Positions 44,321 through 53,715 of a DNA stretch of 64,000 nucleotides are shown here, piece after piece. Numbering within the stretch: position 1 is the stretch's first letter; every line of letters starts with the position of its first letter. The position numbers and the translations under genes were made by a program. The notes beneath the pieces are model-generated. The model saw only the letters and a list, made by a program, of their open reading frames with translations. It was not told the origin of the DNA and searched no databases. The DNA is from CAIVVT01 sp963757265. GTDB taxonomy: Bacteria; Acidobacteriota; Terriglobia; Bryobacterales; Bryobacteraceae. The DNA is taken from contig CAVWRA010000010.1 of assembly GCA_963757265.1 (NCBI GenBank), positions 1-64,000 on the forward strand, read 5' to 3'.

Positions 44321-45591
44321 AGCTGCTGCTCACAGGCCTGAGCCACCACACCGCGCCGGTCGAGGTGCGCGAGCGGCTGGCCATCCCCGACTCGGCCCTG
44401 GCCGCGGCATTGGCCGCGCTGCGCCAGCGCGTCCAGGCCGACGAGGCTCTAATTCTCTCCACTTGTAACCGCGTCGAGATCGCCATCACCGCGGACAACG
44501 ACGCCGCCTCCGATGCGGTACGCGAATTCCTGGCCGCCTACAACGCCGTTGGCGCCCCCTCCGTCGCCGGATCGCTGGACGGCTACCTCTATGAGTTGTC
44601 TGAGCGCGACGCCATCCGCCACATCTTCCGCGTCGCCGCCAGCCTGGATTCCATGGTGCTGGGCGAGCCTCAGATCCTGGGCCAGATGAAGGCCGCGCAC
44701 GCCGCCGCGAAGGAGTGCGGCGCCCTGCACGGCATCCTGGACGACGTGCTCACGCGCGCCTTTGGCGTCGCCAAGCGCGTCCGCACCGAGACCGGCATCG
44801 GGCGCAGCGCCGTCTCCATCAGCTATGCCGCGGTCGAGCTGGCCCGCCAGATCTTCGGCGACCTCAAGGGCAAGACGGTGCTGCTCGTCGGGGCGGGGAA
44901 GATGAGTGAGCTGGCCGCGCGCCACCTGCACGGCTCGGGCTGCGAACGCATCCTGGTCACCAACCGCACACGCTCGCGGGCCGAGGAAATGGCCCAGTTG
45001 TTCAGCGGCCGCGTGATCGACTACGAGGATTGGAAGCCGCGGCTGGCCGAGATGGACATCGTCATCGCCTCCAGCGGCGCGCCCGATTACATCCTGCGCC
45101 GCGACGAGCTGCGCCGGGCGCTGGACAAGCGCCGCAACCGGCCCATGTTCGTCATCGACATCGCCGTCCCGCGCAACGTCGAGCCGGCCGTTAACGAGCT
45201 GGAAAATGTCTTCCTCTACGACATCGACGACCTGGGCCGCGCCGTGGAGCAGAACGTCAAGGCCCGTCAAAAAGAAGCTGAGGAGGCCGAGCAGATCGTC
45301 GAGGCCGAAGTCGACCGCCTGATCGGCCGCTGGAAAGCGCGCGAAGTGGCGCCGACATTGGTCCGGCTGCAGCAGCGCCTGGATGAGGTGGCGCGGGCCG
45401 AGTTGGAGCGCGTGCGCGGGCGACTGGGCGAGCTGACACCGCAGCAGGAAGAGGCGCTCGCGCTCTACACACGCGGCCTGCTCAACAAGATCGCGCACGG
45501 TCCGTTGACCGAGATCCGCCGCGCCGCCGCCCAGCCCGACGCGGAGGAGACCATCGCGCTCATCCGCCGCATCTTCCGGCTGGAAGAATAG
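44317..45591 (+). CDS. hemA: Glutamyl-tRNA reductase
   Basis: 424 residues, start ATG 44317 overlapping the HemX-like stop. Signatures: GLSHHTAPVEVRERLA, the catalytic Cys in LSTCNRVEI (residue ~50), GEPQILGQMKAA, the NADPH site VLLVGAGKMSELAARHL and the conserved IDIAVPRNVEP followed by the helical dimerisation domain. It reduces Glu-tRNA to glutamate-1-semialdehyde, the first step of C5 tetrapyrrole synthesis. hemL, hemC and other partner genes are not in the window. Confidence 0.95.
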   Translation: MKLLLTGLSHHTAPVEVRERLAIPDSALAAALAALRQRVQADEALILSTCNRVEIAITADNDAASDAVREFLAAYNAVGAPSVAGSLDGYLYELSERDAIRHIFRVAASLDSMVLGEPQILGQMKAAHAAAKECGALHGILDDVLTRAFGVAKRVRTETGIGRSAVSISYAAVELARQIFGDLKGKTVLLVGAGKMSELAARHLHGSGCERILVTNRTRSRAEEMAQLFSGRVIDYEDWKPRLAEMDIVIASSGAPDYILRRDELRRALDKRRNRPMFVIDIAVPRNVEPAVNELENVFLYDIDDLGRAVEQNVKARQKEAEEAEQIVEAEVDRLIGRWKAREVAPTLVRLQQRLDEVARAELERVRGRLGELTPQQEEALALYTRGLLNKIAHGPLTEIRRAAAQPDAEETIALIRRIFRLEE

Positions 45592-45949
45592 GCCGCCTGG
45601 AAAAATAGGCTCGGCCGCGGGGCTTGAACGGGCGCATTCCAAGCTGTGGTCCGGGGCCGATGAGCGCGGGCCGGAAGGTCAAGGTTGACCCCCTTGGGCT
45701 GCAACTCGCTGAATCTACGTTAGCGAACAAGTCAGACTCGACCCTCTTGCCGTTTTTGAGTGAGCGCCTGGCCCAATAATTTGCAACGAGTCAGTTTCCG
45801 GAAACGCCGTTTACCGTCCTGACCACTTGTCCGGAACGCCGATGACGCAGGGAAGCGCCCTGTCGGAACGGGAGGGTGGCCGCATTTCCATCACGTACGC
45901 AGTGCCTGCCGATATGCGCTAAAATTGGGCCGAAATTGGGGGAGGCCAA
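45592..45949. other. Gene-free region between hemA and the ATPase gene
   Basis: 358 bp with lower GC in parts (for example gcccaataatttgcaacgag near 45771). It contains a GGAGG site (45941-45945) four bases before the next ATG and a weak -10-like TAAAAT at 45920-45925 without a good -35. No coding frame or tRNA was recognised. It probably marks the left edge of the accessory segment. Confidence 0.45.
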
Positions 45950-48351
45950 ATGCCGACACAGACCTCGCTTCCGTTGTTGCCCATCCAACCACCGGCCTAC
46001 TGCGAGTACGCGGGCGGGCCGTGCGACCAGAGTTTCGACGGCATCCGGCCCACGGACGGTTTTGCGATCTACGGCTCTGATCCTCCCTTGATCGCCGGCA
46101 CAATAGAAGGTGCTATCAGGCGGGTCCAACAGCACCAACAAAGCAAGCGCTGGACGACGTGGCGCGACTTGAACATTCCCGGCCAGATCGTGTTCTGCAG
46201 TATTTGCAAAGCCCTGAGGTCAACTGAGCGAGTTGTTGCCGATGTCACCACCCTGAACTTCAATGCCCTTTTCGAGATCGGCTACGCGCTGGGCCTCGGC
46301 GCCGCCACGCAGCCGATTCGGGATCCTAACTTCATTCAAGACGAAAAGGCCTTCGACGAACTGGGCATGCTGGACACCTTGGGCTATTCTGGGTTCCAGA
46401 ACGCAGAAGATCTCGCCGGCCAAATCCTAAAGTGGACAGCGCAGTCCGTCACTGCGCAGCCCACCCCAATAAACCGAGAGCAGCCTCTCTACCTAGTTCG
46501 CAGCGCCGTTCAGAATGACGGAATGGTCAAACTAATGTCGGCCCTCAAGAAGTCCGGCCTGCGCTTCCGTGCCTTCGATCCCAAGGAGACCTCGCGGCTG
46601 TCACTTCACGAGGCAATTAAGAATGTACAGGCATCATTGGGCGTAATTGTGCACCTCTTGGCGCAGGGCCGTGGCGGGGCTATCGTGAACAACGCCCGCT
46701 GTGCGCTGATCGCAGGAATCGCAATGGCAGAGGGCAAGCGCGTGCTGATGCTTCAAGAGGGCGAGAACCGCCAACCCATTGACTATCGCGATGTCGTCAA
46801 GACATATTCCAGCGCTTCGCAGGTAAACGACTACGTAATTCCCATCATCAAAGGCGTGGTCGAAGAATTACAACAGAGCCAGTTTGTCGCAATCGCCCTA
46901 CCGCTCAATCTGATTAGCAGGATAGATCTGGGAGATCTTGCAGCAGAAAACGAAATCAAAGGCCTAAGTTCATACTTCGTGGCGACCGGTCAGTATAACG
47001 AGGCCAAACGCGGCCGCGCGCAACTCGTCGTCGGACGGAAGGGATCCGGGAAAACAGCTATTTTCTATGGAATCAGAAGCACATACAAGCCCAGCAGAGC
47101 GCACCTCGTTCTGGATCTCAAGCCGGAGGGGCACCAGTTTACGAAACTCCGAGAGGCACTGCTCCAGCACCTCAGCCCGGGCGTTCAACAACACACGTTG
47201 ACTGCGTTCTGGACCTACCTGCTACTAATGGAAATCAGCCGGAAGATTGTCGAGGAGGAAGCGCGTCTCTCCTACCAGGACCCCAGGCACCGTTCGGCGT
47301 GGCTTGGGGTGGCAGAGGCCTACGGGGCGGACGGCACCGCCGAGCAGGGCGACTTCTCGGAACGCCTCCTGGCCTTGGTAGACACCATTATCTCGCGGAG
47401 TGACAAGGGGAAGCCAGTATCCACGACTCCACAGGTCACGCAGCTAGTCTACGGGCGAGACATTCGTCCCCTCAGCGATGCGGTCAGCGCATACGCGTAA
47501 GTGCACGCAAGGAGGCTATCTGGGTCGTTGTCAACAACCTAGACAAGGGCTGGCCCGTCCAGTCGGCGCGTACCGAAGACGTGCTTCTCATACGGTGCCT
47601 CCTGGAGGCATCACGGAAGCTGCAGCGCCAATTCGAGAATCGCGGAACAAAATGTCATACCGTCGTTTTCATCAGGAACGACATCTACGAGCATCTCCTT
47701 CGAGAGATTCCGGACCGCGGTAAGGAGACGGCAGTCCTCTTGGACTGGAGCGATCCGGAGGTCTTTAGGGAGATTATCCGTCGGCGCATTCTCCAGAGCA
47801 CAAAACTGGAGGGTGACTTTGATAGTCTTTGGCGGATCGTCTTCGACTCCCATGTCAAAGGCGAGGACTCGTTCTCCTATCTACTATCGAGAACATTAAT
47901 GAGGCCTCGAGAGGTCCTGCGATTTTGCCGCGCGTGCCTGGACGTCGCTGTGAGCCGCGGGCGAGATAAGGTAGCGGAGGCGGACATCTTGCAGGCGGAG
48001 CGGTCATGTTCGGAGGACTCCCTCGTTGACGTTAGGTTCGAGCTTAAGGATGTGGCGCCTAACCTCGAGAATCTTCCTGACGCTTTCCACCGCGTGTCGA
48101 TCCCATTCGGAGAAGAAGAGCTCCAAAACAGAATGGCCAACGCGGGTGTCGGCCCTTCTGAAATAGAACGGGCGAAACAACTGCTGGTTTGGTTTGGCTT
48201 CCTCGGCTACTGGATGGGCTCAGAAGCCGAGCGCTTCTCCTACCAGTACCAGCACGATCTGAGTAAAATGATGGCAGCGCTGCCTACCAGCCACGGCTAC
48301 ACTGTTCATCGGGCATTCAGGAGCGCCTTGGAGTGCGTCGTCCCGGAGTAG
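45950..48351 (+). CDS. Fusion of two deoxyribosyltransferase/TIR-like domains to a P-loop ATPase, one frameshift
   Basis: The start is ATG 45950 behind GGAGG. Residues ~40-165 form a nucleoside-deoxyribosyltransferase/TIR-like domain, with the hallmark VVADVTTLNFNALFEIGYALGLG near 94-117. A second, related domain at ~180-310 ends in RVLMLQEGENRQPIDYRD. The NTPase follows: Walker A GRKGSGKTAIFYGIR near 362, and, after a one-base loss near 47497, IWVVVNNLDKGW (Walker-B-like) and VVFIRNDIYEHLL. The second frame closes at 48351; total about 800 residues. The uncorrected product stops at 47500, before Walker B. It resembles Sll1717-type P-loop ATPases and STAND immune ATPases. Third codon positions are less GC-rich than in hemA, suggesting acquisition. 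Function unknown; defence is a guess from domain type. Confidence 0.75.
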
Positions 48352-48529
48352 GTTTTGGGGAAGCGGCGCTCCGAACGGGCTGACCTCCGACATCATCCCC
48401 AAACCGACGTTAACTGGCCGGGCCACGCCCCGGCCGCGCATCTGGTCCAGGCGAGCGCGTCCGGGGATTGTGATCGGTGCATTACCGGACAAATGGCAGT
48501 TCGCCCCTGCTCAAGATCCGACCGCACTC

Positions 48530-48800
48530 GCGCCCGACAGTCGAATCGACCACCTCCTGATTCGCTTTTTTCCTTGACACCAGGGTGTAGGATGAATCGG
48601 GTAGCCCGCCTCCTCGGCCCGCCATCCGCGTTCTTTGAGAAATCGAATATTTAGCGAATAACACATCGAACGATAGCCAATTAAGTTATTCATTCTAAAA
48701 AGAAAAGTCGATAATTGGCTTTGTTCCTTCAAATATTGTTTTCGGCGCGCGCGGCGACGCGGACCACGGGTTCGCGGCGCTTCCGGCGACCGTCAATGAC
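48530..48800. repeat. Direct repeat, copy 1 (~271 bp)
   Basis: Matches 51759-52027 over its length with interspersed differences. Shared blocks include ttgacaccagggtgta (copy 2: ttgacaccggggtgta), a palindrome ACACC-NN-GGTGT next to a TTGACA hexamer, and gatagccaattaagt with the inverted AATTGGCT 35 bases later. The tail ends in cgcggcgcttccg. Confidence 0.75.
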
Positions 48801-49229
48801 GTCCGTGAATTACAAATCTGGAAATCCGAATCCGGCATCCGGAGGCGCCGCACGCAATGGCTGATCCCATGAAGCCGCCGGCAGCCCGGTAACACTCCCC
48901 GCCAATCGAACTATCGGCTGCAGGCCACTAGGTGATTAGGGGTTATTGACGGTTATGTACTCCGCCGCAACCCCGGTCACATCCTCGGCGGCTTTTTTCT
49001 TCCGCCCGCTATCTCTTGTTTCGAAAGAACTTCCACCCCGCCCTCGCCCGCTGGCGCAGCGCGTCACTCCGCAATCTCTTGGCTCCCGGTTGTACCGTGG
49101 TACGGGGAACAAGAGCCGGCCGGTCTTCGCGTCCCTTCGCCGAAAGGTAGAGCGGCATTCTTGGCTTGTTTGTTTCACCGCGCCCGTAGCGCGGCGTAGC
49201 GTGAGGTTTGTGGCAACAAGGTGTGCTTG

Positions 49230-49320
49230 GGCGATGCGCACAGGCGTGCTGGGGGGTACGTCGAACGCGCCGACCCGGCGCAACCAAGTGGACACAGGCC
49301 TATCGCGAGCCGTAGCCGGG
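49230..49320. repeat. Degenerate core of a palindromic element (family A-like)
   Basis: Shares with the long family-A elements a run resembling aggcgt-ct-gtacgtcga, then cgcgccgacc-ggcgcaac-aagtggaca and gcctatcgcgagccgtagcc. Terminal repeats are not recognisable, so this is an old or truncated copy. Confidence 0.4.
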
Positions 49321-49565
49321 TGCGATGGAGCGAGGCAGGCAGAGGATGCTTAACCAAAGCGGGCCGCTGCTTCGGCAGCGCGCTTAGAGACGTTTCTTCT
49401 CCCGATCAGCTCGATAAGTACGATGGGGCGGCGGCTTCGGCCCCGCTCCATCGGGCGAGTAGATTGTTTTGGAAGTTGGGTTTTCTGCCGGTAGCGGCTG
49501 GCAGTTGGATCTTCAGTTTCTTCACAGAGGTCCTTCGACACGCGCCCGCGCGTGATGGAGCCGTG

Positions 49566-49713
49566 TGTTTCAGAGCCGCGACCGCGAGGGAGCGGGCGCC
49601 CCTTGCTTGCCCGCCATAGCGACGAGAGTCGCGGAGGTGGGTGGCGCAGACATTCCTGTCTGCCGCGTCGGCATTCGTGCCGACGTTTTGCGCGTGTTTC
49701 TGAGCCGCGACCG
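49566..49713. repeat. Dispersed GC-rich repeat flanked by short direct copies
   Basis: Begins and ends with nearly the same phrase (gtgtttcagagccgcgaccg and gtgtttctgagccgcgaccg). The inside (cttgcttgcccgccatagcg, agagtcgcggaggtgggtgg, cgcagacattcctgtctgcc) also occurs inverted at 63745-63890. Confidence 0.6.
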
Positions 49714-49925
49714 CCAGCGGATTTATCACCGAGCCTCGATCGTGAGGGAGTGGTGCGTGCGCTCTTCCGAACAACCTGTCGTAGCATCGCCATACCCCTC
49801 CGACCCGATCACGATCTTCATCCCCTGATAATCCCCATCGCCTCAGCCGCAGTGTGTCCGCTCACCCTGACACGCCGTCAGAGTTTCACGCCAGCGGGTG
49901 AATTCCTTCGACGCCGGAACCGGCG

Positions 49926-51423
49926 CTACATGCACGAGCTGTTCAAAGGGCCAGAGGGACCGACAGTGAAATAGCACACGGCTGGGGTGCCCTTATTGGT
50001 CGTTAGGGTAGCCGCTAGCAGCCTCGATGTGAAGACGGTTGCAGCACCAGTCCCCCAGTTCCCGATGCCCGTGTTGACGGAACCGCTGCCCGATATCGTC
50101 GTATTGTGGACGTAAAGCACGCCCAGGTTCTGGATTCCAACAGCGCCACTTCCGCTCGTGCCGCTGACATTGATCGTTGAATCGGCAACTTCAACCGGTG
50201 TTGAGGATGAGTATGTTCCCGACACCCCGATCTGTAGCCCATTCACGCCGCCGCCCATGGCGTTTATGGTGACGTGGTTCATGAATCCGGGCGCGTTGAC
50301 CGAAATCCCGACGGCGCCGCTCAAGTTCACTGTCACCTGCCGGAAACGCCAGGAAATACCCGTGTCCAACAGAATGCCGTAGGGATATGACAGGGATGTG
50401 TTGGTGATGGTGAGGAGCCGCACTGCTCCAACCGAAGTAAAGGCGGAGCTCGCCTCGGTCACCGTCATTCGGTCCGCTGGACGTGATGTTGGTGATATCT
50501 TCGCCCGAGCCTTCGACATCGAAGTTGGGGCACAAACCGAGGTAGCTCGCGCCCAGATCGTATGTGCCCGGCTCGATCTTGAGCAGGTACTGGATCGGAG
50601 CGCCCTTGCAGGCCTGGGCCGCGGCAGTCAGCAGGTTCGTGCCGCTGGCAGTGGGACTGATCACTCCCCCGGTCATTACCGGGCTCACCAGGATCGTAGT
50701 CACGAAAGCGGGTCCGCCGCCCGGCGCTCCCGCTGGCCCTTGCGGACCCGCCGGTCCTTGTATTCCCTGCACCCCCTGCACGCCCTGCGGTCCCTGAGTT
50801 CCTTGCGGGCCCATCGGACCCTGGGGTCCTTGCGGCCCGGTTAGCGTAATCTCCAATTGCGCCGGATGGCTGGTTGTAGTGCTCTCCTTGGAGTCGAACT
50901 GGATCCTGGTCCCGACCGCGTCTGGCACCAGCGCCAACCCATAGTTGGGCGTCCCGTTCAGCCACTCCTGGACCGCTGTGGTAACATCCACGGCCAAAAA
51001 CATGTTCCCCGGCCCTGCGGGGATATTGGAAGCCACCGCACCGCCGAGCGTCGGACCGTGAGCACCGTACGTCACCGTGGCCTCATCCCAGGCCCTGTTG
51101 ACGCCCCGCACACCGAACGTTCCGGCAGGCGCGTAAGTCCCGCTCGGCCCCTCCACGTACAGCGTCAGGGTGGCTTTGGCGACGGTAGCGGCGGTAGTTC
51201 CCGCCGGCAGCGTCGAAAGATCGAACTGCAGCAGCGCCAAGGTGGTTTCGGGGCCACCCTTGCCGGTGATCTCACTGACCACTAGGACGGTCCGAGAGCC
51301 GAAATTGGCGTTCGGGCCGGCGTTAGTGACATACGTGTCCCCGGTGAGGGGCGCGTTCGTCGCCGGCAACAGGCACGGAACCGCAAGCAACAGGCAAACA
51401 ATGATTACAAGCTTGATTCGCAT
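49926..51423 (-). pseudogene. Secreted DNRLRE/collagen-like/beta-helix protein, one frameshift
   Basis: The start is ATG 51423, nine bases after AGGAG. A Sec signal (MRIKLVIIVCLLLAVPCLLPA) is followed by a DNRLRE module (~22-185: DTYVTNAGPNANFGSRTVLVVSE ... LTLYV ... VQEWLNGTPNYGLALVPD), then a collagen-like Gly-x-y stretch of about 13 triplets (GPQGPQGPMGPQGTQGPQG) and a right-handed beta-helix-like C-terminus (VGAVRLLTITNTSLSYPYGILL, VHNTTISGSGSVNTGIGNWG). At about 50467 one extra A breaks the frame; removing it joins SSGP to MTVTEASSAF and gives 498 residues. The protein would be an exported surface or matrix protein. It may be a true frameshift or an assembly error. Confidence 0.75.
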
Positions 51424-51758
51424 GATCGGGATGCTCCTTCCAGAACATTCGCAGGTGGCTGAAACTTCGTTGAGGCGCCCGGCGGCCAGATCCATGACTT
51501 GTCGTGACCGGCGCGGCCATGAACGTCTCCCCTCGAACTGCTGCCTCAGACCCCACTCAGCCAGGACTCCCGGATCCCGGCGAAATGCGATGAACGACTG
51601 TAGCCTGATTATAGGCTTCAGATCTGTTTATCTCTTATCTTTAATGCCTGCTCAGTCTGCGTCGTTGAGCAGCGCTAACCCGTCCGAGGATTGTGGGCGT
51701 GAAGTGGCAGCTCCGGAAACCTGGTTGGTCGGCGCGACCGCGGCACCGGACCGCAGCC
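51424..51758. other. Gene-free upstream region of the DNRLRE gene
   Basis: Contains the ribosome binding site of the minus-strand gene at its left end and an A/T-richer patch near 51600-51650 that may contain its promoter; no clear hexamer pair was seen. The direct repeat copy 2 begins at its right end. Confidence 0.4.
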
Positions 51759-52027
51759 GCGCTCGATCGTCGAATGGACCCGCTACCGATTCATCTTTTC
51801 GCTTGACACCGGGGTGTACGCTAAAGGCAGGTGGGAAGCCGCACGCCGCTTCCGCGAGGCTCATGGACAGTTGAGGATATTCAGCGAATACCAATCTGAG
51901 GATAGCCAATTAAGTCGTTCATTCTAATAAGCAAAGTCGACAATTGGCTTTGTTCCTCCAGATTTTGATGTTCAGCCCGTGCAGCGGCGCGCACCGCGGC
52001 TCGCGGCGCTTCCGACGATTGTCAGCG
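51759..52027. repeat. Direct repeat, copy 2 (~269 bp)
   Basis: Partner of 48530-48800 in the same orientation, 3.2 kb apart, with the DNRLRE gene between. It keeps cttgacaccggggtgtac, agcgaatacc, gatagccaattaagtcgttc and aattggctttgttcc. Its right end is 12 bp from the end of the pgi gene. Confidence 0.75.
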
Positions 52028-52038
52028 GTGTATGTGGA

Positions 52039-53436
52039 CTACAGCTTCACGCCCGCGCGCCGCTCTTCGTAAGCCTTGTATTTGGCCGCGTATTCCTCGT
52101 AGCCCTGGCGGCCCATCAAGCCGAAGGTGAAGACTTTGCCAAGCTCCACGCCGGGCTGGTCGAAGGCATCGATGCCCAGCAGTTCGCCGCAAAACGCGGT
52201 CTGGAATTCGAGCATCTGCAGAAACGCGCCGAGGTGCCAGGAGTCGAGTTTGTCCAGCGTGTAGGTGCAGTTGGGGCGTTCGGCCGAGGTCAGCGCGCCG
52301 CCGGTGGCGCGGCGCTCGTAGTCGATCAGCTTGCTGAGGGTCTGGCCGGCCAGGTAGTCGAAGCCCTCCAGGCCGGTCTTTTCCTTGGGGATCCGGCCTG
52401 CGGCGGCCCACTTGCCCACGGCCCAGAAGCTGTAAACCTTGTCGTTCGGACCCTCGCGATAGAGCTGCACCTGGGAATGCTGGTCGGTGGCGCCAAGCGC
52501 GGCGATCGGCGTCTGGCCGGCGTTGACCACTCTGCCCTTGCGATTCTTGGCCTTGCCGAGGGATTCGGCCCATAGTTGGCGGAACCAGAAGGCGGCGCCC
52601 CAGAGCCGGTTGGCGTAAGGGAAGGCCACCTGGATGGACTTGTGGCGGCGGGTCCAGATGAGCCAATGCAGCAGCGCCGATTTGAGCGCGACGTTGTCCT
52701 CAAGATCCTCTTTCCACGCCAGCGCCGTCATCTCGGCCGCGCCCTTGCAGACGCCCGCGATGTCCAGCCCGGCCAGGGCCGCCGGCACCAGGCCCACCGC
52801 GCTCAGCACGCTGAAGCGCCCGCCGACGTTTTCGGGTATGTGGAACGTCGCGAGCTCGTGCTCCACGGCGAACTGCTTCAAATCGCCGCGGCCCGCACTG
52901 GTGACAGCGACGATGCGCGCGGCCGCTTTCTTAGCACCGAGCTTGGCCCGCAGCCATTCGTGGACGATGAGGAACGTGCTCATGGTCTCTGCCGTGGAGC
53001 CGGACTTGGCGATGGGCACGACGATCGTCTTGGCCGGGTTCATCGACTCGAGCGCCGACTGCAGGAACACGGGGTCGACATTGTCGAGGATCACCAGCCG
53101 CGGATTGTCCCTCGAAAAGGCCGCCTGCACCGGGTGCGGGCCGCGCAGGCCGCAGTCCAGCGCCCACGCGCCCAGGGCGCTGCCGCCGATGCCGGCGACG
53201 CAGACCGTGTCATAAGCGCCCGCGACCGATTTGGCGTAAGCCTTGATTTCTTTGATCAGTACGGCCTGGAAGGGGAGATGCGGGAAGCCGATCTCTCCGG
53301 CCTCCACGCGGTTGTGGAAAGCGGCCAGCGCGGCCAGCGCGGCTGGATGCTCGGCAGCGGCCTCCTCAGGCGTCAGCCCGTGCTTCACGCCGACCATCGC
53401 AGCGGAGAGATTAGTGGGATCAAAATGGATAGCCAT
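52039..53436 (-). CDS. pgi: Glucose-6-phosphate isomerase
   Basis: 465 residues from ATG 53436. Typical PGI features: VAGIGGSALGAWAL, the phosphate-site motif VVPIAKSGSTAETMSTFLIV, VTSAGRGDLKQFA, the GGRFSVLSAVGLVPAALAG segment, a Gln/Glu region GATDQHSQVQLYREGP and a C-terminal ELGKVFTFGLMGRQGYEEYAAKY. It interconverts glucose-6-phosphate and fructose-6-phosphate. The length is on the short side, like archaeal-bacterial compact forms. It stands alone between the direct repeat and a gene-free stretch of 279 bp. Confidence 0.92.
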   Translation of the reverse strand: MAIHFDPTNLSAAMVGVKHGLTPEEAAAEHPAALAALAAFHNRVEAGEIGFPHLPFQAVLIKEIKAYAKSVAGAYDTVCVAGIGGSALGAWALDCGLRGPHPVQAAFSRDNPRLVILDNVDPVFLQSALESMNPAKTIVVPIAKSGSTAETMSTFLIVHEWLRAKLGAKKAAARIVAVTSAGRGDLKQFAVEHELATFHIPENVGGRFSVLSAVGLVPAALAGLDIAGVCKGAAEMTALAWKEDLEDNVALKSALLHWLIWTRRHKSIQVAFPYANRLWGAAFWFRQLWAESLGKAKNRKGRVVNAGQTPIAALGATDQHSQVQLYREGPNDKVYSFWAVGKWAAAGRIPKEKTGLEGFDYLAGQTLSKLIDYERRATGGALTSAERPNCTYTLDKLDSWHLGAFLQMLEFQTAFCGELLGIDAFDQPGVELGKVFTFGLMGRQGYEEYAAKYKAYEERRAGVKL

Positions 53437-53715
53437 GGTGGGTTGGGAGGCGCCGCCGGCGGGGCGGGCAGCCTGCTAGGGACAGGATAGCGTGGATGGC
53501 GTGCCCCTGGTCGTTCCGAGGGGCGGACGATCAGCGGCGCTGAACGCCGGATCGCTGAACGGCCCTAATTCAGCAGTAACGCGCAGGCATTCTGAGGCTT
53601 TTCACGGCTGAGGGCGTGAATTTCCATGAATTTCATCCCTGAGACTGGCTGAATTCGCTGGATTTTCGTGGTTAAGGACGGGTATTTCACCGCATTTAGC
53701 CGGCGGCGGGCACGC

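Larger units (their letters stand above)
48352..49925. other. 1.6-kb region without a recognisable gene
   Basis: Several long frames exist but all are Arg/Ser/Pro-rich shadows. It contains one direct repeat (48530-48800), a possible weak terminator (CCGCCG 48962-48967, CGGCGG 48986-48991, then six T), a degraded palindromic-element core (49230-49320) and a dispersed GC-rich repeat (49566-49713). A minus-strand peptide end (KAAEDVTGVAAEYITVNNP) near 48939-48995 may be a remnant but cannot be linked to a gene. Confidence 0.5.

Noticed and set aside
45596..45720. Possible tRNA after hemA (GGGCTTGAACGGGC phrase)
   Set aside because: Arms do not fold into a cloverleaf and no T-loop GTTCRA block with matching acceptor stem was found.
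47478..47510. Programmed -1 frameshift in the ATPase gene
   Set aside because: No X-XXY-YYZ slippery heptamer or obvious downstream pseudoknot; an indel is simpler.
48936..49353. Overlapping frames of 119-135 codons in the gene-free region
   Set aside because: Arg/Ser/Thr-rich on both strands with repeat-derived sequence; no ribosome binding site or recognisable domain.
53437..53715. Promoter or small RNA between pgi and the RDD gene
   Set aside because: Only weak inverted repeats (gatcagcggcgctgaac) and no promoter-terminator pair were seen.
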